Source: Zopfochytrium polystomum (taxonomy: Eukaryota; Chytridiomycota; Chytridiomycetes; Chytridiales; Chytridiaceae). Taken from it: a stretch of DNA of 64,000 nt. The DNA lies in NCBI GenBank assembly GCA_025765615.1, contig JAIVFJ010000003.1:186001-250000 (forward strand), given 5' to 3'. Below, in pieces: positions 11,075 through 22,421 of this stretch (position 1 is the stretch's first letter; every line of letters starts with the position of its first letter). Under the pieces are notes generated by a model. It searched no databases. It was given only the letters and a program-made list of their open reading frames with translations, and was not told the origin of the DNA. The position numbers and the translations under genes were made by a program.

Positions 11075-12782
11075 TCAATAGAACTGCCACAGCGACACTC
11101 GGCCGTCCCTAGATCCCACTGCCACCAAATTCTCTGGAGCAGGATCTCTAACTGCCCCTAACCCACTGCCTCGAGCCTTGGCTATGGTCCGAAACGGCAC
11201 TGTTGCTGCCGTCTGGACAGGTGAGAAATCTCCGATTACAGTGCCTGCATGCGGTGCATCTGTCGTGATTGGCAGTCTCGCTGGATCAGCAGCTGCAACC
11301 ATCTCAATGCAGGAAATGCCCTGACGGTGCGGGTGGCGGAAAGTGGCGAGGGGTGAAAGGCGCTTTGCTGAAAACAGACGAATGCTGTGCAAGGGGGACG
11401 TTTTTAGTTGCGAGGAAACGGTTTCGTGACCGCACCTGTTGTCCCAACAACCTGCGATGACGAGCTTCCCGTCGCGCCGTACACTAACTTCGGAAACGCC
11501 TTTGCAATTAGGGATTGAAACAGTGTTGGCGGTTTTGAGCTGTGCGTATGGTCGGTTGACTTAAGTTTCATACTGTATTAGACACACACAAACGCTTACC
11601 TCATTTGCACTTATAGAAATTGAAACAATCTTCTCCTCTGCCGCACCGGCGAACGCGAGCAAACCGTCATTGCTGATTGTCAAGCAGATTACTAATTTGC
11701 AGCCAAATGCCCGTAAGTTGCGATGTTCGCCAGCTGCGAGTCTACTTTACCTGGTTCGTTGAAAACCTTTAACCCAAACGCCTCCTCCTTTGACCCGACA
11801 TTCCACAAGATGACGTTGCCTGCTTCGTAGCCAGCCAGTAGCCACAAATCTTGAAGATCAGACGATGCAGTTGAAGAAGCCGAATTCAGATTACGGCGAA
11901 GAAATCGAACAGCCATGCATATGCCAGTCCTTTTTGATGCTTCGGTCATTCCCTAGCTTCCGAAAAAGTGGAAACTGCTTCGTTATGTTGAATACGTCGA
12001 GCTGCGACACGGAAAACGGTTACCAACTATAGAAATACGGCTTCCTCAACCAACCTGCTCTGAAACAAGGACATTAGGGACGGCAACGAGAATGTCCGTT
12101 CCTACAGGAGGTGAGCGTCAGCGGTGGCATCGGTGAGTTAGCACTTACCGTGTAAGCACGAATCAAATCTGCAAAAGTTCAAGGAGCCAACCGGAAGAGT
12201 GTAGATTAGAGCTGGTGCGGCATTTTCGCCGTTCGCTCTGTCCCTTCTCAGAGTTTCCGTTACATTCCAAAGGTGCAGCGCGTCATCTCGACCCTGGCTT
12301 CCCAAGAAGAACGGCAACGATTAATTAAATTTCAAGTGAGGAATAAAAGGCTCAAATACGTGAGAAGCAAGATGCTCTCTGGGGTCGACCCAGGAGCGAG
12401 AGAGACGTTTAGAATGCTTGCGGAATGCGGAGCCCACTGGTGAATAGGGCGGTAATTTTGTAGGTTCCAAAGGATGCAAGCTCCCTCGGAGTCACTGTTT
12501 TGTTTTTGGTTGTTCGTTATAAATTGGATGGGATCAAAAGGAGAGAACTTTTGAACACGCTTTGACTACCATGAGGCAAGGCTGGGGATGGGACCGCGAG
12601 AGTCGCTTAGATTGCCTTCACTGCTACTGCTGCTGCTACCGCTGGCGGCGGCGGTGGTGAAGACGACGAACGCGGCGGCGGTAACGGAGGCGCCGTGGGC
12701 GTGGCCGCGGAGCACAAACAGAGGGTCTGTTGTTGTACGGGGTCGTCGTCCTCGTCGTTGGTGAGCCCGCCAAAACGGACAT
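11075..12782 (-). CDS. ASA1: Asa1/GNB1L WD40 protein
   Basis: Seven-bladed WD40 protein of the Asa1/GNB1L family. Asa1 belongs to the ASTRA/TTT machinery that helps mature PIKK-family proteins such as Tra1. Diagnostic segments in order are DPLFVLRGHAHGASVTAAAF (about 12700), LLAGYEAGNVILWNV (about 11800), GVSEVSVRRDGKLVIAGCWD (about 11480), IRLFSAKRLSPLATF (about 11385) and the C-terminal GSRDGRVSLWQFY at the stop (11075). The order and spacing match human GNB1L, whose ends read DPQFVLRG and GSKDQRISLW. It is split by several short introns with Ser-rich and Ala-rich inserts. The best ATG is 12782 (MSVLAGSPT), which needs one extra base removed to reach DPLFVLRG. Otherwise the frame stays open to 13009, inside the mS26 5' end. 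Confidence 0.75.
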
Positions 12783-12963
12783 GTCAGGCGACCGAGCCGC
12801 AGATCAGGGAAATTTGGTCTCCCACTAATCCTCCTTCCCGCCTTCGTTGTGCCAGGGGCCACGTCGATACAGCACCGAACAAACTCGCGCGGCTGCATCC
12901 TCCCACCACGCTGCCCGCGATACCCGATCACTGCACCGCGACTCGCTGCTGTCCATATTGACG

Positions 12964-13748
12964 ATGCCGATCCAGCATTCTGCCATCGCCGTTCGCGCGG
13001 CCTCCTCAAGAATCACATCGGCCGCCCCGTTCTCATCATCCGCGTCCGCCCATGCGACTGCCGCTTCCGCCTCCGTAGCGCGGAAAACCACCTCGAAAAG
13101 CCCCAAAGCTGCAGGCACCGGCTCCTCCGCGCCGCATTGTTCGTCTGATTGATCCCCGCACGGAATTCAGACAGCAGATGCGTGCCATTCGCCGATCTTA
13201 CATTGAAGAGACGGAGCAGCTGAGACAAAAGCGCCGCGCCGAGCAGGAGGAAGCGAAACGCCGGCACGCGGCCGCAATCGAGCAGCAAAAACTGGACATC
13301 GAGGCGTTCAAAAAGTCTCGCGCAATGGGTTTCGATGAGGGCGTTCGCTCGGTTTCTGGCAAAAGCGACGTGGATGAAGCTTTGGGGAATCAATCGCGGG
13401 GAGAAAGCGAAGCGCAGCTGCAGCAGGAAGATGGGAACCAGGCTAAAAGCGAAGAACTCGTGGATGAAAGAATACGTGGACTACCGCCGGAAGATACGCT
13501 TCGAAACGGAACTGAACCGTCAGCTGAAGCTTTCCCGTCGACGTGAAGAATCGCTTCTGTACCTTTACTACACGTCCGAATCTTTTGTTACTTACGCGAA
13601 CATGGAAGAGAAGCTGGCACAAGCATTCACGACGTCCATGTACGTTACGCCAGAGGAAACTTCGTACGAAGACGTGCAAGTGCTTGCCCGCCGCCGTCTT
13701 GTTGACCAAGGCCAGTTGACACCACAAGCGGCGTCCATGGGCGAATGA
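12964..13748 (+). CDS. mS26/Pet123-like mitochondrial small-subunit ribosomal protein
   Basis: Probable mitoribosomal small-subunit protein mS26 (yeast Pet123). It has a Ser/Ala/Arg-rich presequence-like N-terminus from ATG 12964 (MPIQHSAIAVRAASSR). A long charged helix follows (EFRQQMRAIRRSYIEETEQL, about 13160), then KIRFETELNRQLKLSRRREE and LYLYYTSESFVTYANMEEKL (about 13490-13610). The last segment aligns with the conserved Leu-Tyr-His/Phe-Val block of Pet123 (LLNLYHVANEFI). The frame shifts near 13130 and again near 13370, each by one extra base or by unseen splicing. The first frame also reopens after 13745. It is divergent from Asa1. Family assignment is by motif pattern only. Confidence 0.5.
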
Positions 13749-14197
13749 CGGCGTCGTTTACCCCATTGTCGGCCAACCAAGCAACGCGGCGACCCTTGGG
13801 CCGCAGTCCCCCGCCCATGTCTGAGCTTGGATGGAATCCCATGGACAGCCACGAGAGTCGGTACCAGGCGCTGCAGGACGCGGTCCGCGGTACCACGGGT
13901 GGGTACCCGGGCATCGACGCGATTGATGAGTGGATGAAGGAGGTGGAGGCGAAAGGCGGTGTCGAAGCCGTTAAGCAGGAAAGGATAGCAAGAGCCAAAG
14001 AGTACCGCGAAAGCCGTGAGGCTGAGCTGGACGCGCGCATGGTTGCGCGTGCTGCAGCGACACCCGAGGCGGACCTACTTGCAGGATTTGATGCGAGAGT
14101 AAAAGCGTTCGGAGCACGGGGGAAGGCAGCAAAGCCTGTCGAAACTGAGCGCTGTAGCGAAGGTCCTGGACTCTTTCGCAGAAGTGAACCCGATTGA
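13745..14197 (+). CDS. charged helical ORF, possible C-terminal extension of mS26
   Basis: A 150-codon ORF whose ATG overlaps the previous TGA stop by four bases. It is in the same frame as the first half of the mS26-like gene. The N-terminus is Pro/Arg-rich, then a long charged helix (DAIDEWMKEVEAKGG, KQERIARAKEYRESREAEL, LLAGFDARVKAFG). A downstream cistron would be odd in a eukaryote, so I prefer an extension of the upstream gene joined by a missed intron or a base error near 13740. No function is recognised. Confidence 0.4.
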   Translation: MTASFTPLSANQATRRPLGRSPPPMSELGWNPMDSHESRYQALQDAVRGTTGGYPGIDAIDEWMKEVEAKGGVEAVKQERIARAKEYRESREAELDARMVARAAATPEADLLAGFDARVKAFGARGKAAKPVETERCSEGPGLFRRSEPD

Positions 14198-14281
14198 GGG
14201 GAGAAAAAAAAAATAGACCGTCACGTGATTTGGAATTGTCTCAAGAGCGGAGTTTTGTGCAGTCTGTGTTTATCTGGACCT

Positions 14282-14860
14282 TTATCGGAGAACAAACTTG
14301 ACAGGCAGTGAACTCGCACGCCGGGACATCGGAACATCGTTCTGAAATATTGGAGGTCCGTTTTTAAGATACGGACGCAGAGCGCTGCTCCAAGTTACGA
14401 CGAGATGGTTTCGCTCCCAACCTACAGCAGCTATCGCAAAGGGCATCAACCACAACCACTCCTGTCCCGTATTCTCCCCCTGCAGCTTTATCTCGCCGTT
14501 CCCGCCAGAAACCGGCTTTTGCCAAGCGTTGCTACTGTTTTTCGTTGCGACTCCTACTTTTCTTCTTGTGTCGATGCACCTGAACTCGTACTGCACCACG
14601 GAACAATCGAACTTTCCGTCTGGTGTATCCGATCGCGATGCGCGACAACCGTCATCCTCTTCGCACGGGACGGAGGGACAGAACAGCAGGACGCTCCAGC
14701 TGGCTTCGGCGGTGGCGAAGACAAAGGACGGGTCGGAGCCCCCAGCGATCCGCGAAGAGGTAATGCCGCAAGTCGGGCAAGGAAAACCGCTCCACAACAC
14801 GACGCCGCCGTGCGCGGGACCCATTACCCTCACCACAACAAAGACGACCACCGCCACCAT
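14282..14860 (-). CDS. Cys-rich ORF with N-terminal hydrophobic segment
   Basis: About 190 codons open from the ATG near 14860 to the stop at 14282. The N-terminus (VAVVVFVVVRVMG) could be a signal peptide or anchor. The body contains six to eight cysteines (GFPCPTCG, LLFCPSVPCEEDDGCR, FDCSVVQYEFRC) and a Trp-rich second half (EWLWLMPFA, VGWERNHLVVTWSS), which suggests a small extracellular domain. I do not recognise the family. The opposite strand also has an open frame here that could be the stem of the glycosyltransferase, so only one reading may be real. I slightly prefer this strand because of its globular residue mix. Confidence 0.4.
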   Translation of the reverse strand: MVAVVVFVVVRVMGPAHGGVVLWSGFPCPTCGITSSRIAGGSDPSFVFATAEASWSVLLFCPSVPCEEDDGCRASRSDTPDGKFDCSVVQYEFRCIDTRRKVGVATKNSSNAWQKPVSGGNGEIKLQGENTGQEWLWLMPFAIAAVGWERNHLVVTWSSALRPYLKNGPPIFQNDVPMSRRASSLPVKFVLR

Positions 14861-14894
14861 CACCCCGATCCCGGCCGCCACTCCCCCCGCATCC

Positions 14895-16457
14895 TATGCA
14901 ACGGCGCGACCGGCCGCGGCGGCGGCGGCGGGGGCGAGGACCCGCTTCCCAAACCTGGCCATCGCCCTCAAAACCGGCGTCGACGTCGCCGCGGAGCGCA
15001 TCCCGATCCAGCTCATGACCTTCCTCGCCGGCGTGCAGAACCTGGTGGTCATTGGCGAGAGCGGCGGCACGCGCGTTGGCGAGCTCGACTATCGCCGACG
15101 TGTACAGCGGCACGTACGAGCAGGCCGTCGCAAAGGTCGGCACGGACGTCGGCAGATTCACCCCGAGCAGTACCGCCACCCCCGCGAGTACCAGCAGCGC
15201 CACGGTCACGACGACGCCGGCCAGCTCGTCGCCGGCCGCGGCGGTGAAGAGCGCCAGCGCCGCCGGTGGGGAGCACAGTAGAAACCCCGACGACGTGGAC
15301 GTTGGGCTCGGCGGAGGTGGCGCACCGGACGGAGACTCCAAGCCGACAACGGCGACCGCAACGTCCGCGGCTAACGCGACGACGGCGCGGGCGCCGCCCT
15401 CGCGCCGCGATTCGGGAAAGAAGGTGATTCCCAACACGGGCAGCACGGGGTGGAAACTCGACGCGCACAAGAACCTGCCCGGGTTCCGGTTGTTGTACGA
15501 GCGGTTCCCCAAGGCCGACTGGTACGTCATGCTGGACGACGATACGTACGTGTATTTGGAGAATCTCGCGGCGCATCTGGCCAAGAAGAGCTTGGACAGG
15601 CCGGTGTACACGGGGCTCAAGAATCGGTTCAAGGGATGCGATGGGGTGAGAGAGTTTGGGCAAGGACCGTTTTTTGCGCACTGGTGGGAGTGGGATTGTC
15701 ATGAACCGCAAGGCGCTTGAGGCTATGCTGAAGATAATGGATGTGTGCGTGGTTAGATATCACTCCTGCTGGGGTAAGAGTCCGTTTTACTGTTAGTTTG
15801 GATGGAAGCTAAAGCGACCATACTCTGACTTTTACAGCCGGCGACATTAGGCTCGCATTGTGCATGCGAGACGCTGGGATTCTCCTCGAATATGACGAGT
15901 GGCTATTCCACAAAGAACCGTAAGTGAAGCAATCAATACTTCTTCTCTCCATAGCGTTGCTTTTTGCTCTTTCCCTCCTTAGTTACCAAACTCACCACCT
16001 CAAATCAACAGACCACAAAAGGAATTCACTTACCCCAAGAACGCGTGCATTCGCCCCAACGTCTTCCACCACCTCCTGCCCGCACAAATCCAACTGCTGC
16101 ACTCCGCAGAGGTCCGCCCGAACGGAACAACGTTCGCCGACATTTTTGAGAAGCTGGTGGTGGGGACCCGATCTCCGGTACGCTCGCGAAATCCTCAAGG
16201 ACCCTGGGCTGACGCCGCCGTCGACTGGGTTTGCGTTTCCGGACGAGGACGCGCCGGGCGGCGACATCAAGGGGGTGGCGGTCGGATCGGCCGACGGGTA
16301 CGTGGCGTGCTCGAAGGAGTGCCTCGCCGAGGAAAAGTGCGTGAGCTGGTCGATGGTCGGAGAGACGTGCTGGCTCAAGAATACGTTTTCGGCGCGCGTC
16401 GAAAAGAAAGGGGCGTGGTCTGGATATCTGCCGCAGCGGTACAAGTGCAAGGTTTGA
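14895..16457 (+). CDS. Fringe-like (GT31) glycosyltransferase with C-terminal PAN domain
   Basis: Probable Golgi glycosyltransferase of the Fringe/GT31 type. Domains in order: LAIALKTGVDVAAERIPIQL and GVQNLVVIGE (about 14956-15060), a Ser/Thr/Ala-rich insert, then the catalytic core WYVMLDDDTYVYLENL (about 15520-15570) whose Asp triplet is the metal-binding DXD-type motif. CDGVREFGQGPFFAHGG, IVMNRKALEAML and CWAGDIRLALCMRDAGILLE follow. The C-terminus is a PAN/apple-like module with five cysteines (VACSKECLAEEKCVSW, GETCWLKN, RYKC). Introns are 15774-15837 and 15920 to about 16010. One extra base must be removed near 15080, near 15690 and near 16163. The 5' end is unresolved: a plus-strand frame further left offers an anchor (LLLFFVATPTFLLVS, about 14530) and stem, overlapping the minus-strand ORF. 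Confidence 0.68.
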
Positions 16458-17365
16458 TGAGGATAGCGTCCTCACTTTGGACAGTCTGAAATGCACGCGC
16501 ACCTGGGCAGTATTTATAGGAAACAATTAAGGACGTATTCTGTAAGAACCAACAGTCCTTCAAGCGTTCATTGCTATCTTTTTGATAACCACACTGAGGT
16601 TAAGCAGTCAGCTTCATCAACAGAGCAACCTATATTTGCATTAGATTCTCGATCATAATGTGATATTTCTTCTTTCACCATCTGTTTTCTGTTTTCCAGC
16701 TGATGGCTTTTCTCAAGTATCCCCATACTTTTTGGAACTAATATAATTTCGAGGAAAGGGATTTCCATGGATTGCCTGCCCTGGCTTGTGTCCTTGTGTT
16801 ATTTGAACGTCACATGTTCAAGCGCAAACATTTGCACCCACCCCACAACTTGAGAGTCCACCAAGCTTTGTATCAACTTACCGTGGACTTTGGTCTCTAA
16901 AATCGATGAAGCTACTTGCTGTCGAGTGTGGAGTGGAGATATGAGTTTGTGTGAGTCTATCGGTGGAACTTGCTGAGATGTTCTGAAGAGTGAACCATTT
17001 TTAGGGTCTTCGCTTGGGCGGCGTTTGTTTACAAGAGCAAAGTAAAGGCAAAAAAAAACAAAAAAAAACAAAAAAAAAAAAAAAAATAGTGATCGCAGCA
17101 ATGTGCGCAGATGCGATGAGATCGGTGAATGACATGGACGGAAGGTGCGCGGCAAATTGGGGGCATGTGGCTGAGACAAATGGGCAGACAGAGGGCGAGA
17201 AAGAGGGTGGCCCGTCCAATATATATTTTGCACATGTTTGATTCAGCACAAAGAAAAAAAAAAAAAAAGAAAGCCTTCGCCAACTTCCCGTGTGCTGCAC
17301 TCCTTGCATTACAACTACACCGACCCCGCCCCCCCCACAAACTTACGCCCTCGAAGAAGAAGAAG
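16458..17365. other. intergenic with A-rich tracts
   Basis: A 900-base gap between the glycosyltransferase and homocitrate synthase. It holds an almost pure A tract (17050-17086) and a second (17252-17268), then a CT/CA-rich leader before the ATG at 17366. Phe-rich minus ORFs across these tracts are spurious. Nothing else is supported. Confidence 0.5.
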
Positions 17366-18853
<1,488 letters not shown>

Positions 18854-19220
18854 TCTTAAGTTCCTCGTACCCGAACGTGCCGTGTAATTTTATTGTCTTG
18901 GTTGTTACCATGTTACCAAACAGCGGATTTCAAATTTCAATATCCTTCCTTCCGTTGCCGTTAATGGCCTTGCGCTTCTTGCTTTTCTTCGCTCTTGTTT
19001 TGTCAACGTTTCACTGTCCGTGGCCCGCGAATGGTCGCATTCAATAGTTTTGCGAGTCTTTATTCCTGCACAAAGCGCGCACACGATACTCAACCCAACA
19101 ACCAAAAATAAGCGTAATCATCATAGTCAGGTTGTCTGGCAGGAAGCGAACTACGGCGCTAATCTAGTGCCCTCATCCCAGAGCATCCTACTCTCGGCGC
19201 AACCACTCCCCTTCCTTCTC
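18854..19220. other. convergent 3' spacer
   Basis: Spacer between the 3' ends of homocitrate synthase (+) and the LRR gene (-). It is T-rich, with no recognisable coding content. Confidence 0.45.
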
Positions 19221-22200
19221 TCACAATTTGTCATTTGGTTGGTCGCTGTCGTCGTCGTCGTTATCGTCCCAATCTTGCACTACGTCCCCCTCATGTTCTG
19301 CGACTGTGCACACCAGATCAGCCTCGTCTCTCCCGGAGACAGCGATCCACGACCTCCTCAGAGCCTTGTAATTTGTCGTTGATATGAGGCCTGGAAAAAA
19401 AAATTGTGTTGGTTGGGTGGAGAGGCAAGAACACAAACGTTACAGCGGTGAAACGTACCCGAGACAGTTAGAGACCTCAGTGTTGGCATTCTCTGAACAG
19501 CTGCAGTCAAGAGTTGAGGGAGTTCTTCGAGGGTGATGTTGGTATCGCCTGCTCCAATCACCAGGGTTTGCAGAGTTTGATTGAAAACCAGAGATTCGAA
19601 GAAAGGCAGGTAGCTTCCATACTCATTTGCTAGGTAAGTGTTAACTTTGCCTTCATAATAGAGACAGGAGAGTCCATCACACCTTCAATGTCAAGGCTCT
19701 CAAGGGTTGTGTTTGACGCGATGAGTGCTCCCAATCGTCCAGAATCCTTCAACATGTTGGCTGAGCATCCAGTTAGAATGAAAATGTATCATTTCAGTTC
19801 GAACCGTGGAGTCGAAGCGTCTTGAGTGTGCGGTTGTTTCTTAGCACCAATTCCAACGCTGGCAACGCTTGATCGTCGATCGAGTTTTCTGTGGGATTTG
19901 GTGAGGGGATTTGAATTTCTTGAGGGGTGGGAAGCACTTTACCCCCGCAATTGAATTCGGTTATCGAACGGTTGCTGCTTAATGCCTCGAAAATCGGAAT
20001 CATAGCTTTGCTGCCAGCGTCGACGCCTTTTATAGTGATGTGTGAAAAGCGGAAAAAAAGAAAGCACACCACTATAATTGCAACAATCCGAACCTGCGAT
20101 ATTCAAGTGTCGTAAAGATTTTGTCGATTGGATTAGTGGCACAAAAATTTGGTCACAGTTGCTGCCCAAAACGTTCGCTAAACGTCGACACATTGTCAGC
20201 TTTAGCTAATATGTAGGGAAAAACAACGAGAAGGAAAACATACAAGAGAGATCGAGTTCGACAAGCGCGCCGCGCGGTAGGCAGAGCCGATCGATTATAA
20301 TTTTCGCGCCGTCCATTCCGAGGTGGTTTCCTGTGAGGATCTCGTCAGTTTCGGGTTTGCAAGAGGGAATTGCAAGAGTCCGCACCGGCCAGTGACAGTC
20401 TGGTGAGCGAAGGATGGGACTGCAGCGCGTAACTTAGAACACGTGCACCTTGAGCGTCGACTCCGTTGTCTGCCGTTTTTATGTTGGTTCGTTTTACGTT
20501 AGTCGTGGTCAGAAGGTTGCTATAAAATGAAGAAAGGGTCATACTCTCTATTTCCAGCGATTCGAGAGTATTATTTTTCTTCAGGCCTTCTGACAGAGCC
20601 TGAATACCTTGCGCCCGTAGCCCGAGGTAGTCTTGCACCCGAAGGAAACGGAGGCCCTTCGAGTTGCCAATGAGGGACAAGTGCTTCAGGTCGCGATTCT
20701 TGCCAAGGGCGTCGCCAAACTCTGACACATCAGTGACACGTTCGAAGTTCACTGTCGTAGTAATTCAAAAACGTTTAGTGCGCGAAGCATCACGGTCGCA
20801 AGATTATCTTACTTGTGAGACTGAGTGACGTCCACGCGAGGGAGCGAAGACAGTCCGCCAATTTGGCCAGAGCCTGCTCACTGCGATAACGCGGCGGTGC
20901 TTCAAAGGGGAACCCGTCAGTATGCTTTCGATGCTGTAACAACCAAACAAAACCCTACTAATAAGAGTCACACTCGTCGCAGAGTCGTTGTCTTGAAGCC
21001 CGTCCACGATGCGGTCAAGACCACCTTGAGTATGCGGCGGCCCCGCATTTCGGTTCTTCTCGTCGTCAGAATCACTCGTTTTGTTGGCCAAGCTTATCCA
21101 AATCTCCTTGACCAGCCGGAAATGCGGCAAGAGCTCGACCAGGGCGTTCACCGACTCGTCCGTCACTGGCGGAGGGCCAAGGTACGTTGCCTCCAGCAGC
21201 TCGGACATGTCGCCGTAGAAGCCCCATATCTGTGCGAACGCCGCCTCGAGCTTTTTGAACCGGCGGCTGCTTGTCTGGATAAAGTTCTCCAGCACGTACG
21301 TGATTCTGAAAATGATGGCTTCGCAGCTGGAGCTGTCCATGTAAAACAATCCCTGAAGTCGGAAGAGGTGCGTTATGACTTGAAGTCCGCGAAGTAGAGT
21401 TTTCGAATCAAAGGGGGTTCCGCTTTGAAGGGCCTTGTAAAGCGCGAACTTGAAGTTTTCTTTGGAATCCGTCGATATTGCTACCGATGAAGACTTAGGG
21501 GGTCTGCGTTTAGATCGGCTGGCCTCGGATAGTTTCGAGGCAAAACACACCCACCTGGAACAACTTGGCATCGCCCTCGCGACGAAGACTTGAGTAATGC
21601 ATCCCAAGTGTTAAGAACAAGAACCAGCGACTTTTTCGACTGTGTGAACGAATCGATGGTTGATTCTGACAGAATCACCACGTAAAGATGGGGTTTATCG
21701 GCGTGGCTCAACACCGTGTTTGAGCTCGCGTTTGGCTGAGTGATTGACTTCAGACGTGGCTGGCTTTGCTATTGTTTAATCACTCACATCAATGAATCGA
21801 TAGGCTTCTGTGTAGCTTGAAACTGTGGAAACGATAGAAGTCTCAACGTATTCAAGCTCCGTCGTCCTCGTCCTCGTTGTCGTCGTCGTCGTCGTCGTCG
21901 TCGTCCTCGTCTGTCTCATCCTCATCCTCTTCCTCCTCCGCGTCGTCATCCTCCTCCTCCTCCTCCTCCTCACCAACCTCCTGTTCATTATCCTCGTCAT
22001 TCTTTACCTTCCCTTTGCCGCTAGAATCTTTCGAATAGCCTTTTTTCTGTCCGCCCGATCCCGTCTTTTGTTGTTGACTACCGGGAGAATCCGTTGCCTT
22101 ATCTTTCTCTGTTGATTCTGGCTCCTCGCCAGGCTTCACTTCTCCATCAGGTTGTCCCGTCGTTAGCACTTTGCCCCCTCAACTTCAGCTGCATCCGCTG

Positions 22201-22421
22201 CTTGCGGCACAGTTACAGTTTCCAAATCGAGGCGCAGGATAAGTTCGCGGATTATTAGCAGACTCAAGCGAGTTCATCTGGGACTCTGGAGAGAAGTTTG
22301 TCAAAAACGCGACGCGCGAGAAAACTTTGGCTTTATCCGCCGAATCGGGGTGACCCGACGGTTCTCCCTTCTGGAGAGTCTGACTTTCGGGAGCGCTGCT
22401 CTCAGCCGTCTGCTTTGCCAT
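19221..22421 (-). CDS. leucine-rich-repeat protein with acidic tract (possibly the C-terminal half of the TIR gene)
   Basis: About eleven ribonuclease-inhibitor-type LRRs lie between 20.9 and 19.4 kb, largely one repeat per exon: LKHLSLIG, LESLEIES, LTRLSLAG, LVELDLS, LRHLNIAG, LKTLRLHG and LRSLTVSG. Upstream is a helical region (about 21480-21000: FALYKALQSGTPFD, LLRGLQVITHLFRLQ, ICLEAN-type segments absent) and a segment PHLYVVILSESTIDS (about 21690). Before that comes a long Glu/Asp run (about 22010-21860). A possible start is the ATG at 22421 (MAKQTAESSAPES), which overlaps the end of the TIR-LRR frame by 20 bases. The C-terminus is acidic (DWDDNDDDDSDQ) with stop at 19221. It could be a separate tandem gene or, with one frame correction near 22410, the second half of one very large TIR-LRR protein. 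No enzymatic motif is seen. Confidence 0.6.
21860..22010 (-). repeat. acidic trinucleotide-repeat tract inside the LRR gene
   Basis: GTC/CTC-type triplet repeats (plus strand) that encode consecutive Glu then Asp runs on the minus strand. Such tracts slip easily. The frame leaving the tract (ELEYVETSIVSTVSS) differs from the one entering it. Confidence 0.75.
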
